In this document: positions 52,894 through 61,971 of the stretch, piece by piece | Position numbering within the stretch: position 1 is the stretch's first letter | Layout of the letters: each line of letters starts with the position of its first letter | Notes under the pieces: generated by a model | Told to the model about the DNA's origin: nothing | Databases searched by the model: none | Seen by the model: only the letters and a program-made list of their open reading frames with translations | NCBI RefSeq assembly: GCF_900101475.1 | Contig: NZ_FMZV01000011.1 | Span: 97,822-161,821, forward strand | Reading direction: 5' to 3' | Origin: Ruegeria marina | GTDB taxonomy: Bacteria > Pseudomonadota > Alphaproteobacteria > Rhodobacterales > Rhodobacteraceae | DNA: 64,000 nt | Program-made: the position numbers and the translations under genes

Positions 52894-53957
52894 GGATGCT
52901 CTCCTGTCTGTCGATCCAGGTTCAAAAGCGGCAGGATGCTTGCCGTGGACCCGTCGACGATGATCTTGGAACCAATTCCCGGCAGAACATCCTGCAGGGT
53001 TTCGATGTAGATCCGGCGCCGGGTCACCTCGGGAGCCTGGCGGTATTCCGTCAGGAGCGCCGTGAACCGGGCCGCATCGCCCTCGGCTTCGTTGATCCGC
53101 CTCAAGCGATAGCCATCGGCTTCGCGGATGCGCTGGTCCTTTTCGCCCTCGGCCAGAGGTATGACGCGGTTGTATTCGCGGCGGGCCTCGTTAATGATCC
53201 GCTCCTTCTCTTGTTGTGCCTGGTTGACCTCGTTGAACGAGGCTTGAACCGGCTGGGGCGGATTGATGTTCTTCAGCTGCACCTGATCGATACTGATGCC
53301 CATCGCGTATTTGGTCGCGAGCGCCTGCATCTTCAGCAGGGCTTCGCTTTCGATTTCTTGGCGCCCGACGGTGATCACCTCGTCGACTGTGCGGTCTCCC
53401 ACAACTTCGCGCATGACGGACTCCGAGACGTAACGCAGGGTCGCGCTCGGCTCACGCACCTCGAACAGAAATTTCCGAGGTTCGGAAATCCGGTACTGCA
53501 CCACCCACTCCACGAGCGCGGCGTTGAGATCGCCAGTCACCATCTCGGTTTCGCGGCGACCGTCCGTCGGGCTCTGATAGGGATCGGAGGCACCCGGAGT
53601 CGTGAACCCGAACTCTTGTTTTAGCTGGCGCTTGACCGGAACCAAACTAGCTACGTCGATCCCGAATGGAATCTTGAAGTGCAGCCCCGGAGGGACCTCG
53701 GCCGCGTACTTCCCGAACCGTTGGACAATCGCAACGGAGTCGCTCGGCACCGTGTAATATGAGGACCACGCCCCAAACGCCGCAAGCGCAATGGCGGCCC
53801 CGATCGCAAGACGCTTCACCGGCGGCAGACCGTCCGGCAGAATGCCGTGCAGCCGATCCCGGCCCCGCCTGAGAATTGCGTCAACCTCAGGGGGAACGCG
53901 GGTCTGCTTGTTTTTCCAAGGTCCGCGATCTTCCTGTCCATTGTCATCAGCAGGCAT
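52890..53957 (-). CDS. hflK: HflK-like band-7/SPFH protein
   Basis: The 355-residue product has a soluble N-terminus with Gly/Pro/Arg, one membrane helix (LAIGAAIALAAFGAWSSYY), then the SPFH domain (VAIVQRFGKYAAEVPPGLHF, VEWVVQYRISEPRKFLFEV) and a coiled coil (EVNQAQQEKERIINEARREY). ATG 53957 follows AGAGGAG; in-frame ATGs at 54038 and 54062 would extend it. It pairs with HflC as an FtsH modulator. Confidence 0.92.
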   Translation of the reverse strand: MPADDNGQEDRGPWKNKQTRVPPEVDAILRRGRDRLHGILPDGLPPVKRLAIGAAIALAAFGAWSSYYTVPSDSVAIVQRFGKYAAEVPPGLHFKIPFGIDVASLVPVKRQLKQEFGFTTPGASDPYQSPTDGRRETEMVTGDLNAALVEWVVQYRISEPRKFLFEVREPSATLRYVSESVMREVVGDRTVDEVITVGRQEIESEALLKMQALATKYAMGISIDQVQLKNINPPQPVQASFNEVNQAQQEKERIINEARREYNRVIPLAEGEKDQRIREADGYRLRRINEAEGDAARFTALLTEYRQAPEVTRRRIYIETLQDVLPGIGSKIIVDGSTASILPLLNLDRQTGEHP

Positions 53958-54066
53958 CGCAAGCTCCTCTCTCTCGATTTCGGCGCTCGGGGCGATGCGT
54001 GGCTCGCGCGTTTGACGGTGCGACCCGTTTTGCGCCATCACATCGTCGGCTCTGAACAGCAAGACC

Positions 54067-54411
54067 TCAGAGTTCCAGTTCCGTCAGGCAGGCTTGCGCA
54101 ATGTCTCGGTCTGGGGCATCGGTTCCTGGCATCGTCGCCCAGCCGGCTGTCATGAGAGCGTCGCGCCTCTGGTAGGTCGAGGCTGCCCGAATCGTTGCAA
54201 GCTTGTCCGCCCGAGCTGGATCTGACCGCGCCATGTCGAGGCAGATCGGTACCATTGAGGCGACGACATCGTTACGGGACATCGCCACCGCCCGGTCATG
54301 CGAAGTGCCGCCGGTCACCCAGCCACCCCATGTAAACCCGACGACGCCGACAAAGACAGCACCGATCACGGCACCATAGATGCCCGGTTTGAGCCATTTG
54401 GGAGTATTCAT
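54067..54411 (-). CDS. Small membrane protein upstream of hflK
   Basis: The 114-residue product has one N-terminal helix (IYGAVIGAVFVGVVGFTWGG) and a periplasmic tail with two Cys residues (VPICLDMA, DIAQACLTEL) that could pair. No family is assigned with certainty. GGAGGACTT precedes ATG 54411. It is 110 bp before hflK on the same strand, so it may be co-transcribed. Confidence 0.7.
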   Translation of the reverse strand: MNTPKWLKPGIYGAVIGAVFVGVVGFTWGGWVTGGTSHDRAVAMSRNDVVASMVPICLDMARSDPARADKLATIRAASTYQRRDALMTAGWATMPGTDAPDRDIAQACLTELEL

Positions 54412-54855
54412 TTCAAGTCCTCCTTCGGAGAAAGCGCCGCCTCGCTGTGATTGTTCGTTTCGGTCGTGGCCGCATCCCGGCCCAGCACCTCTTTCAGGTC
54501 GCTTTCGGAAATCGCCCGGGTATCCCGGCAAGATGAACGGGTTTAAAAAAAGTCACCGTCGATCTGGTCGACCGCATGTTCATCTCTGATCTCCGCGATG
54601 TTGGCAGATCCGTCGCTCGCCACTGTTGACGGCCCCTTGGAGGCCGGGACCGACCAGTCGAACGATTTCTCCTCTTGTACATCGGAAACGTTCGACTGGC
54701 GCTATCGCATGTTAGTCCCGGGCACCGAACCGGTTGCGACCTCCCTGGAGGCGCTCGCCCGCACTGACCTGTGTAAGGGCGCGGGGACCGACCTGCGCGT
54801 ATCCTTTGCGAAACAGGGATGATCTGCATTCCTGCAACCCTTGAAAGGATTGGCG
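54412..54855. other. Divergent control region with an 11-bp inverted repeat
   Basis: No gene is supported. CCAGTCGAACG (54654-54664) and CGTTCGACTGG (54689-54699) form a perfect inverted repeat, placed between the hflK-side and plus-strand stress genes. It could be an operator serving both directions. Confidence 0.55.
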
Positions 54856-55281
54856 ATGGCCGCCCCCGATGTTCTCAACCCGCACCCGCCCGAGTTCGAT
54901 CGATTTCTCTATGCGTCGGTCGGCAAGGACCGGAACGGCTATGCCGTGTCTGTGCTCTCCACACTCGCGCGCCTCGGCCTCGATCCATGGAAAGAAACCG
55001 CTGAACTGGTCACGCTTGGGCGCGACGACGCGCAAGCACGCTTGGGAACGCTGCTTGCTCGTTTTCGGGACGTACCCGCGCTCGCAAGCGATCACGGCAA
55101 GATCGCACGAGACCTGAGCCAGCTGCTTCCCGAAGGCCAGACGTCAGCTGCCCTGCAGCGCGCTGCCTCCACGGTGGCCGACGGCCGCCCGGGCACTAGC
55201 GGAGCGATCTGGGCGATACTCGCGATCATCTTTGTACTGTTTCAGATGTTCATGGTTGGCGGGTCGGGGTCAGGCGAATGA
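54856..55281 (+). CDS. Tail-anchored membrane protein of unknown function (141 residues)
   Basis: The product has a helical cytoplasmic part (PPEFDRFLYASVGKDRNGYA, VLSTLARLGLDPW, LGTLLARFRDVPALA) and a single C-terminal membrane helix (GAIWAILAIIFVLFQMFMV), a tail-anchor layout. AAAGGA precedes ATG 54856. It overlaps the next gene by ATGA, so the two products probably work together at the membrane. Confidence 0.75.
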   Translation: MAAPDVLNPHPPEFDRFLYASVGKDRNGYAVSVLSTLARLGLDPWKETAELVTLGRDDAQARLGTLLARFRDVPALASDHGKIARDLSQLLPEGQTSAALQRAASTVADGRPGTSGAIWAILAIIFVLFQMFMVGGSGSGE

Positions 55282-55691
55282 CCGTCTCAACCGCGACCGC
55301 GACGAGACCGGCCCATGCAGCGCACAAGTCCGGTACGCTTTCTCCACACGAACAGGGCATACTCTGGGACATGGAGGAACACTTCTGGACCAGTGGCGCC
55401 GACAACGCGCGGGCAACGACAGCGACCAACGCCGTCATGGTCTTCCCCTATCCGCCCGGCATCCTCCAGGGCGACCAGATCTGGACCCATCTTCGTGAAA
55501 GGACCGGATGGCATTCCGTTGCCATGGCCGAACGGCGCGTGATGCGATGTCATGACATCGCCATTCTCACCTATCGGGTCTCGGCGGAGAAGCCCGACGT
55601 GCCAATCTACAAGGCGCTCTGCGCCTCAACCTATCTTAACGATGAGGACACCTGGCTGAGGATTTCCCACCAGCAAACTGCGGTGAATTGA
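55278..55691 (+). CDS. NTF2-like (DUF4440-type) protein
   Basis: The 137-residue product has the NTF2 cone features: HEQGILWDMEEHFWTSGADN, VMVFPYPPGILQGDQIW, VMRCHDIAILTYRVSAE and CASTYLNDEDTWLRISHQQT, very like YybH/DUF4440 proteins. It may bind a small ligand. Coupled to the tail-anchored gene by ATGA. Confidence 0.8.
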   Translation: MTVSTATATRPAHAAHKSGTLSPHEQGILWDMEEHFWTSGADNARATTATNAVMVFPYPPGILQGDQIWTHLRERTGWHSVAMAERRVMRCHDIAILTYRVSAEKPDVPIYKALCASTYLNDEDTWLRISHQQTAVN

Positions 55692-55905
55692 GAAGCGCAT
55701 AGGCAACCGACCTGCCGCAGGCGCCGGGGCTAACCTGCGTCAGTGCGGCGGGGCGCCGACTCCGTTTAGGTGAGACGTGCCCGCCGAGTATTTGGTGGTG
55801 CATCTTTTTCCGAGTACCTGAGAAGCGTGTGGGCGTGTCGATCCCCAAAGGACCGCATGTCGACACGCTTCTTATTCTCGGAACGTCCAGGAAAGGACAA
55901 TTCCA

Positions 55906-56094
55906 ATGACTCCCGAACAGAACAAGACTGCCGAGAAGATGAAGTCCGTGAAAGCCGCTTGGGACAAGGCGCCCGCTGGCCCGAAGAAGGATGCGGCGCT
56001 GAAGCACTACCAGGCAGCCGAAAAGGCCAACACGGCGAAGAACGACACCGACACGAACAAAGAACTGGACGCAGCAACGCACGCTCTCGCGTAA
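55906..56094 (+). CDS. Small charged helical protein (62 residues)
   Basis: TPEQNKTAEKMKSVKAAWDK and KKDAALKHYQAAEKANTAKND form an all-helical, Lys/Ala-rich protein resembling stress-linked DUF-type helix proteins. GAAAGGA precedes the ATG. Located between stress genes; function unknown. Confidence 0.7.
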   Translation: MTPEQNKTAEKMKSVKAAWDKAPAGPKKDAALKHYQAAEKANTAKNDTDTNKELDAATHALA

Positions 56095-56214
56095 AGCTTC
56101 CCGTCTGAATTAAATGCGCGGTCGCTCTGCGACACCCGCTTGGCGACCGCGCACGAGCCAAATCCATTCGGAGCATCTAACAGATTTTCGTCCAACAGAT
56201 CAAAGGATTATCAG

Positions 56215-56424
56215 ATGTACTTCAAAGCCATTCTTCTCCTGCCGGTCTTGATTGGTCTCGGCGGATGTCTCGGAAACGATACAGAACGCGGTATTGCCGG
56301 TGCTGCAGGCGGTGCAGTGATTTCCGGAGCAACTGGCGGAAGCCCTGTTACCGGCGCTGTTATCGGCGGCGCTGCGGGTTACCTTTGCAGAGACCTGAAC
56401 GTGCCCGGCTGCCGCAACGAATAG
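56215..56424 (+). CDS. Glycine-zipper lipoprotein (69 residues)
   Basis: A lipoprotein signal (AILLLPVLIGLGGC) is followed by GIAGAAGGAVISGATGG and GAVIGGAAGYLC, a glycine-zipper membrane-inserting segment as in OmpA-related small lipoproteins. It is anchored in the outer or inner membrane. The later OmpA lipoprotein at 60.5 kb carries a similar zipper. Confidence 0.8.
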   Translation: MYFKAILLLPVLIGLGGCLGNDTERGIAGAAGGAVISGATGGSPVTGAVIGGAAGYLCRDLNVPGCRNE

Positions 56425-56504
56425 TGGGGCAAAAACCATCGGAGTGAGCGCTTCATACGCGTTCCCTCGGACACGCCTAACACTGGAAAGATGAAAGGAA
56501 GACC

Positions 56505-56648
56505 GTGAAGAGTCGCAACTTCTTGTTCGTCTTGATTGGGGCGCTTGTCGTTTGCGCTATCGGGGCTGGCTATCTCTAATATTAGGAACGTCAAAGCGGC
56601 ATCGACATCAAAATCGACGAGCATGGCATGACCATCGAGGGGATCTGA
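56505..56648 (+). pseudogene. Inactive copy of a 46-residue membrane protein
   Basis: GTG 56505 starts a frame with SRNFLFVLIGALVVCAIGAG and, after in-frame stops TAA (56577-56579) and TAG (56583-56585), continues ERQSGIDIKIDEHGMTIEG to a final TGA. The intact paralogue at 61568 has YYK at the place of the stops. Two substitutions have killed this copy. Confidence 0.85.
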
Positions 56649-56724
56649 AATGACCGGCCTCGTGCCGGAAACGTCACCATCGGGGCACACCGCAGGGTAA
56701 CGGGGCGAACCGCGGGTTTGTTCG

Positions 56725-57461
56725 ATGGTTTGCGCTCCGTCACCGGAAGAAGAGGATCGCCGACGTGCCTGCTGGGAGCTGAAGACGCTGATTGGAGAGC
56801 ACGTCCGTCATGTGAACCGGCTGTAAGGGCTGTTTTTCTCGCAAGGGGTCGGCGGATACGAGCCGCGGAACAAGGACCGCCGTGAACGGCTGGAGGAACT
56901 GCGCACGGGGGATGGGCGGCCGTTGCCGAAACACCTGAAGGCACTGGCCCTTGCGCGAGCTGGATGTTATCGAGCTGCTGAACCGGCAGATCGAGGCTGT
57001 GAAGGCGGAACGCGACGCGCTCTTGGAAGAAACTCCGGCCAACGGTTGCGCACCGGAACCGGTTCGGATGCTGCTCGGGCTCAAGGGCATTGGTCCTGGT
57101 TTTGCCGGCGCCTTATGGTCCAAAGGACTGTTCCGGAAATTCGCCAACAGGCGCCAGGTCGCAGCGTATGCGGGGCTTGCCCCCACGCCTTGGAACAGTG
57201 GCACAATCAACCATGAACAGGGCGTTTCGAAGGCGGGCACCCCCCCGTCTGCGCGCCATTTCCGTGGAAATGGCTTGGCTTTGGCTGCGGCATCAACCTG
57301 ACACGGCGCTTGCGCGATGGTTTGCCGAGAGGGTCCGCCGGTTCGGCCCCCGCGCCAGGAAAGTCACGATCGTCGCTCTGGCCAGGAAGCTGCTTATCGC
57401 ATTGTGGAAATATGTGACAGCCAGCGTTGTTATCGAAGGCGCCCGAATGAAGGCCACCTGA
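56725..57461 (+). pseudogene. IS110-family transposase remnant
   Basis: Pieces in three frames add up to the C-terminal half of an IS110 transposase: ERLEELRTGDGRPLPKHLKA, ELDVIELLNRQIEAVKAERD, MLLGLKGIGPGFAGALWSKG, RRQVAAYAGLAPTPWNSGT and MAWLWLRHQPD ... WFAERVRRFGPRARK, which is the Transposase_20 region with its GLAPTPWNSG loop. One shift is an extra C in a C7 run at 57240. The DEDD catalytic N-terminal half is absent, so it cannot move. Confidence 0.88.
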
Positions 57462-57766
57462 CCGCCAGCCTGTAAGACGAGCAACCAATTCCACCGGGAC
57501 CTGATCAGTGTCGGCGGATCCGGGGGGACGAACCGGCGTAGGGTTTGGCCTTACATGCCGTAGTTAAGAATGGTCCCGTCCTCACGAGCCCTGTCCGCAG
57601 GATGCGGAATTATGGTGCAGCCGGGGTCCCCGGCAACCGCATGTGAGCTTGGCCATCAACGGCTTGTTGTTGAGAGTCCGCGTCTACACCGATCGCTGCG
57701 GCGCCCGGAGCGTAGGCTGGCTCAATCGCGCACCGAGAGGCGAGTATCTTAAACTATGCGGAAATC
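57462..57766. other. Gene-free stretch after the IS110 remnant
   Basis: No coding sequence, clear terminator or repeat was recognised. It probably includes the distal end of the former element and the end region of the convergent OmpA gene. Confidence 0.4.
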
Positions 57767-59635
57767 TCACTTTGGCTGGATCAGTCCTGTGATCCGACGC
57801 ACCGCAACCCGGCGATTGAGGCGCTCGGCTTCCAGTGTCGGAACGATTGGAAAGCGTTCGCCGTAACCCTGGACGACAATGTTCTCGGGTCGCACGTCGA
57901 AATACTCGGACAGGGCCAGCGCAACGGTTTCCGCGCGGCGGTCCGAAAGAAGCAAGTTGTAGCTCTCGTCACCGACAGCATCGGTATAGCCCTCGATCAG
58001 GAAAAGTTCCCGCGGATTTTTTGTAATCAACTCCACCATCAGCGAACCGATTTCCAGAAGCTGTTCCGCCTCGGAAGGCTCTATAGCAGCGGAGGCGGTT
58101 CTGAAGGTAATGTTTGACAGATTGATTTCGGGCGCCAGGTCGCGAACTTCGCGGTACTCCCTGACCTGGCTCAAACTGAAGGCGCGTCCGAGGTCGCGAC
58201 GCTCGGCAGCCCGAAGCGCCTCGCGCAGGGTGTCCTTGTCGGTAGCGTCACGATAAGATAGATCAGAGACAGTCGGTTTCGGCAATGCCTGAATTTCAAC
58301 CGGCTCGAAACGTCTTGTGTCGTCAATCAGCAGTACCTCTTTGCCATTGCTATCAATCCTGGTGCGGCGCAAAACCCGACCCAAGGCGTCGCGGATCGTT
58401 ACAATCTGGACACCATCCTGGCGCGTGACAAATGTGCGTGTCGAGCCATCACTGAAGGTTTCCGTGCGAACGTCGGACCCGGCCTCGCGGACGAGGATAT
58501 CGTCGTCCTTCAGAACACTGAAATTGCCATATTGGTCCTGCACGACGACCCGGTCGCCCGTCTTTGCTGTAACTTTCTGCCCATTGGATAGAACAGACCC
58601 GACAACAAGTGCGCCAAGCGCGAGCAGGCCGGCCTTTTCAAGAGTGCTCAGGCCACCGTCCTTGGACTTGACCTTCGGCTCGACAAACTCTTCGCTGCTG
58701 GAACGCGTGGCCTCCTCGGTGACGGTTTGGGTTGTCACTTCAATATCGGCACCAACTGTTGCGTCGGCTGTCACGACGGCGATCTCCGCCTGGCTCATAT
58801 CATCGGCACAAAGTGTTTCGCCTTTGACGTCGACCAGTTCGACAACACATTCCTTGGCTTGGGTGGCGGCGCGGGCCTCGGCTTCGGCGATTGCGGTTTC
58901 TTCGGCTTTCTTGGCTTGCGCCAAGGCTTTGGCATCCACGATCGCAGTTGTTTCCGCTTCCGACTTCGTTTGGGCGTCGGCATTTGCCTGCGCTTTCGCA
59001 GCCTTCGCGGCTTTGGCTTCTGCTTTCGCCGCTTTGTCTGCGGCCCCGGCCTCAGCCTTTGCGGCAGCCAAAGCAGCCGCTAAGGCATCTTCTTGTGCTT
59101 TTGCGTCAGTTTGATCTTTTACTTTTAGTTCAGCGTCTGCTGCTTCCTGAGCTTTCAGGTCGGCGGTAGCCTTGGCCTCGGTAGCCTTTTCGACTTCGGC
59201 TGACGCAAGCGCTTCGGCATCGGTCTTCGCCTTCGCATCGGCCGCGACCTGCGCGTCTTCCGTTGCTTTCACAGAGTCGACAGCAGCCTGTTCAATTGAA
59301 CAGGCCTCGGCATTGGCTACGCGCACGATCCGCTCCGCTATAATTTCGTTGGATTCGCCCCTGTTTTTCTTGTCCTTCTTGTTCGCCGCATCATCGACTT
59401 CAAGCAGGTTTGTACCGCAGACAATCCCAGTGAGTTTCAACTCCTCAAGACATGCCTCTTCAGCCGCCTTGGGTTTGCCGCTGAAACTCTCAAGACAGGC
59501 GAGAGTCGAGGCCAGCATCGCTTCGGGAATAGCTCCCGGCGTTTCGGCTTTGGACTGCGCCAGTGCGGGCAGCGGCTGAAGAAACGACAGCACAAGAACC
59601 AGTGCAGTTGTGGAATCCAGTTTGTTCTTGATCAT
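57767..59635 (-). CDS. OmpA-family protein with long Ala/Lys-rich coiled coil
   Basis: The 622-residue product has a signal peptide (ALVLVLSFLQPLPALAQ), a Cys-containing globular start, a very long Ala/Lys/Glu-rich helical region (about 115-270), a hydrophobic segment (GLLALGALVVGSVLS) near 345, a beta domain, and a C-terminal OmpA peptidoglycan-binding domain (FRTASAAIEPSEAEQL, LIEGYTDAVGDESYN, LSDRRAETVALAL, NRRVAVRRI). It likely spans the periplasm and anchors the envelope to peptidoglycan. No partner gene is beside it. Confidence 0.9.
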   Translation of the reverse strand: MIKNKLDSTTALVLVLSFLQPLPALAQSKAETPGAIPEAMLASTLACLESFSGKPKAAEEACLEELKLTGIVCGTNLLEVDDAANKKDKKNRGESNEIIAERIVRVANAEACSIEQAAVDSVKATEDAQVAADAKAKTDAEALASAEVEKATEAKATADLKAQEAADAELKVKDQTDAKAQEDALAAALAAAKAEAGAADKAAKAEAKAAKAAKAQANADAQTKSEAETTAIVDAKALAQAKKAEETAIAEAEARAATQAKECVVELVDVKGETLCADDMSQAEIAVVTADATVGADIEVTTQTVTEEATRSSSEEFVEPKVKSKDGGLSTLEKAGLLALGALVVGSVLSNGQKVTAKTGDRVVVQDQYGNFSVLKDDDILVREAGSDVRTETFSDGSTRTFVTRQDGVQIVTIRDALGRVLRRTRIDSNGKEVLLIDDTRRFEPVEIQALPKPTVSDLSYRDATDKDTLREALRAAERRDLGRAFSLSQVREYREVRDLAPEINLSNITFRTASAAIEPSEAEQLLEIGSLMVELITKNPRELFLIEGYTDAVGDESYNLLLSDRRAETVALALSEYFDVRPENIVVQGYGERFPIVPTLEAERLNRRVAVRRITGLIQPK

Positions 59636-59723
59636 GTCCGCTTCCTATTGATTGATCATTCTCCGCCAATTCAACCCACGAGATGCGCAAAAAGGCAGAG
59701 CAATGAATAATTAAAGAACCCCG

Positions 59724-59834
59724 TTACAGACGAACGGTGAGGACCAGAACGACGATAACGATAAAGATCACACTGATAGCGCCCACGACGCCATATTCGA
59801 AACCGAAGCCATATTCCCTAAGCCGACCGAGCAC
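59724..59834 (-). pseudogene. Truncated DUF3309-like membrane protein
   Basis: The frame from GTG 59834 reads GFGFEYGVVGAISVIFIVIV then VLVLTVRL. It matches the second half of the intact DUF3309 protein at 61784 (YGFG, GVLGTVLIIVVILMLL). The N-terminal helix is missing and the start lies inside the end of the AI-2E remnant. Confidence 0.5.
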
Positions 59835-60362
59835 CCATCATCCCCACTACATAAAATTCTGCAATGCACAGCGCCGCACTAACTTGCATCAACATACCAA
59901 AGGATTTGGCCTTCGCCAGAAATGTCGTCCAGACCGCGATAAACATGGCCGCTATGACCGGACCCATGATGAAACCCTGTATGCCAAAGGTCGCGGTCCC
60001 GTCGATGGTCGAAATCAGGACGACATAGTGGGGTATTCGCGTTGCTTGCCCCACAAGCCATGGCCGGGTGATGTTTTCGATCAGGCCGATGACCATGACG
60101 CCATAGACCATCAGGGCAATTCCTTTCCAGATCACTCCATTAGCAAGGAAATCTATTGCCACCGGTCCCCAGACCAGTGCCGCCCCGAACACTGGAACCA
60201 GCGACAGGAGAGACATCAGCACCGTCCACAAAATGACAGCATGAACCCCCAGGAACTAGAACCCCAGTCCGCCAAGGCAGCCCTGCAAAAGGGATACGAG
60301 AATGTCCCCACGTACCGTGGCGCGAACGACAACGCCGTGGGTGTGAAACAGGTCATGTCCGC
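59818..60362 (-). pseudogene. AI-2E family transporter, C-terminal remnant with an in-frame stop
   Basis: From about 60360 the frame gives VVVRATVRGDILVSLLQG and GGLGF, then TAG where Trp is usual, then FLGV and VLMSLLSLVPVFGAALVWGP to MGARSA. This is the last third of an AI-2E/PerM family membrane protein. The front is missing and a nonsense change interrupts the rest. The part after the stop can be translated from 60231 (137 residues). Confidence 0.82.
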
Positions 60363-60548
60363 CGCCACACATTGGGATCACAGAGCAATCTTGTGACGTG
60401 GGTTTGACGACGCAACAGCATTCTTTTCCGTGGGCTAATCAGGGTTAGTGCGGCTCTTGGGACGAGAGGCGAAAAAGACTCAATCGCCGGGTTAGGAACA
60501 TGGCACCACGTCATCTTCTGGAAAGACTCGCTCCAAAAGGACAGAACC

Positions 60549-61184
60549 ATGTTCAAAGTCACTGGAATTCTATCTGCGGCAACCGTCATCACCCTGGCGG
60601 GCTGCACCTACAATGATGGCACGCCGAACCAACCTGCAACCGGTGCGGTTGTCGGTGGTGTGACAGGAGCGGCCATCGGAAACGCCATTGGGGATGATAC
60701 GCGCTCCACCATCATCGGCGGAGCGATCGGCGCTGCGGTGGGCGGCGCCATCGGGGCGAACATGGCCCAACAGGAACACGAGTTGAATCAACAACTGGCG
60801 GGCAGCGGCGCGGTCATCACCAATACCGGCAGCCAGCTGCGTGTTATCCTGCCCGAAGGCGTGACCTTCCCGACAGGGTCCGCCACTGTAGCCTCCAGTT
60901 TCCGGCCTGCCCTGCGCGAAGTCGCGCGTTCACTGAACGCGCATCCGAATTCGACGGTTCGTGTTGTAGGTCATACCGACAACGTTGGCTCTGCCGCCTA
61001 CAATCAACAGCTGAGCGAGGATCGGGCGTTGGCCGTGGCGCGCATTCTGGTCCGCGATGGCGTGTCTTCTTCGCGGACTACCTATTCCGGTCGCGGCTAC
61101 AGCGAGCCGATCACGACGAACGCCACGGCCGCCGGCCGGGCGCAGAACCGCCGGGTCGAAATCGTGATCACGCCGACGCGCTGA
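60549..61184 (+). CDS. OmpA-family lipoprotein with glycine zipper (YiaD-like)
   Basis: The 211-residue product has a lipoprotein signal (SAATVITLAGC), a glycine-zipper region (GAVVGGVTGAAIGNAIG, GGAIGAAVGGAIGANMA) and a C-terminal OmpA domain (VTFPTGSATVASSFRP, VVGHTDNVGSAAYNQQLS, NRRVEIVI). It anchors the outer membrane to peptidoglycan. Two OmpA proteins in one island mark envelope remodelling under stress. Confidence 0.92.
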   Translation: MFKVTGILSAATVITLAGCTYNDGTPNQPATGAVVGGVTGAAIGNAIGDDTRSTIIGGAIGAAVGGAIGANMAQQEHELNQQLAGSGAVITNTGSQLRVILPEGVTFPTGSATVASSFRPALREVARSLNAHPNSTVRVVGHTDNVGSAAYNQQLSEDRALAVARILVRDGVSSSRTTYSGRGYSEPITTNATAAGRAQNRRVEIVITPTR

Positions 61185-61276
61185 CCTACATCAATGCACA
61201 AGCAACGCAAAGCCGACAGCATAACTCCTGGTCGCAACGGATTTGGCGACCACCTACCTTCGGAAAGGAAAACGCA

Positions 61277-61450
61277 ATGGACAAGGACCAGGTGATCGGC
61301 TCGGCCAAGGTCGTGAAGGGTAAGATCAAGGTTGCCGTCGGCAAGGCGGTCGGCGACGCCAAGCTCGAAGCGGAGGGCAAAGCCGAAAAGGTCGAGGGCA
61401 AGGTCCAGAACGCTGTTGGCGGCATCAAGGATACGATCCGTGACGCCTAG
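61277..61450 (+). CDS. CsbD-family stress protein
   Basis: The 57-residue product reads MDKDQVIGSAKVVKGKIKVA and EAEGKAEKVEGKVQNAVGGI, the two CsbD helices with repeating KVxGK units. CsbD proteins accumulate in general stress or stationary phase and their action is unknown. GAAAGGA precedes the ATG. Confidence 0.92.
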   Translation: MDKDQVIGSAKVVKGKIKVAVGKAVGDAKLEAEGKAEKVEGKVQNAVGGIKDTIRDA

Positions 61451-61567
61451 AGCCCCAGTGCTTCGAGCGTCCACTCATTCGCAGGCAATGGTCCCGGCAG
61501 CACGGCCTTCCTGCGACCACGGTTCTGCCTTGCGCGAGAGCTCCACGTACCAGCGAGGACAATTTCG

Positions 61568-61708
61568 GTGAGCCGGAACTTGCTTCTCCTCCTGATCGGT
61601 GTGCTCGCCGTCTGCCTCATCGGCGCAGGCTATCTCTACTATAAGGAACGCCAAAGCGGCATCGACATCGAGATCAACGAGCATGGCGTGACCATCGAGG
61701 GGAACTGA
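61568..61708 (+). CDS. Small single-pass membrane protein (46 residues), intact copy
   Basis: SRNLLLLLIGVLAVCLIGAG is a membrane helix, followed by YLYYKERQSGIDIEINEHG and VTIEGN. The start is GTG 61568. The inactive relative at 56505 shares the tail QSGIDI.I.EHG.TIEG. The hydrophobic helix plus short acidic tail and the duplication within the island suggest a stress-linked membrane microprotein. Reported families of this shape exist but none is named here. Confidence 0.75.
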   Translation: MSRNLLLLLIGVLAVCLIGAGYLYYKERQSGIDIEINEHGVTIEGN

Positions 61709-61783
61709 AACGACCTCTTGCCGACAATACCACCATCGGAGCGTCTCGCATGACGAGCGCGCCCCAACATAGGAGAAAGCGCC

Positions 61784-61948
61784 ATGTCACTTGGTACGAT
61801 CCTGATCATCATTCTTGTCATTTTTCTGCTCGGCGGGTTCAGCGGGCGCTTCGGCGGCTATGGCTACGGCTTCGGTCATGCCGGGACCGGTGTTCTTGGT
61901 ACCGTGTTGATCATCGTTGTCATCCTGATGCTGCTGGGTCGCATCTGA
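61784..61948 (+). CDS. DUF3309 family small membrane protein
   Basis: The 54-residue product has two membrane helices (LGTILIIILVIFLLGG, GVLGTVLIIVVILMLLG) joined by a Gly-rich loop (GRFGGYGYGFGHAG), the DUF3309 pattern. AGGAGAAAG precedes the ATG. A truncated relative is at 59.7 kb. Role unknown; it is common with CsbD and Crp/Fnr genes in such islands. Confidence 0.9.
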   Translation: MSLGTILIIILVIFLLGGFSGRFGGYGYGFGHAGTGVLGTVLIIVVILMLLGRI

Positions 61949-61971
61949 CGGCACGCCAATGCGCAAAGACG

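Noticed and set aside
54598..54822. 74-codon plus-strand open frame before the tail-anchored gene
   Set aside because: No ribosome site and no family pattern; it contains the 11-bp inverted repeat of the control region.
58727..59169. CRISPR-like repetition in the Ala/Lys-rich part of the OmpA gene
   Set aside because: The repetition is codon-level from Ala/Lys/Glu coiled-coil sequence, with no regular spacer-repeat spacing.
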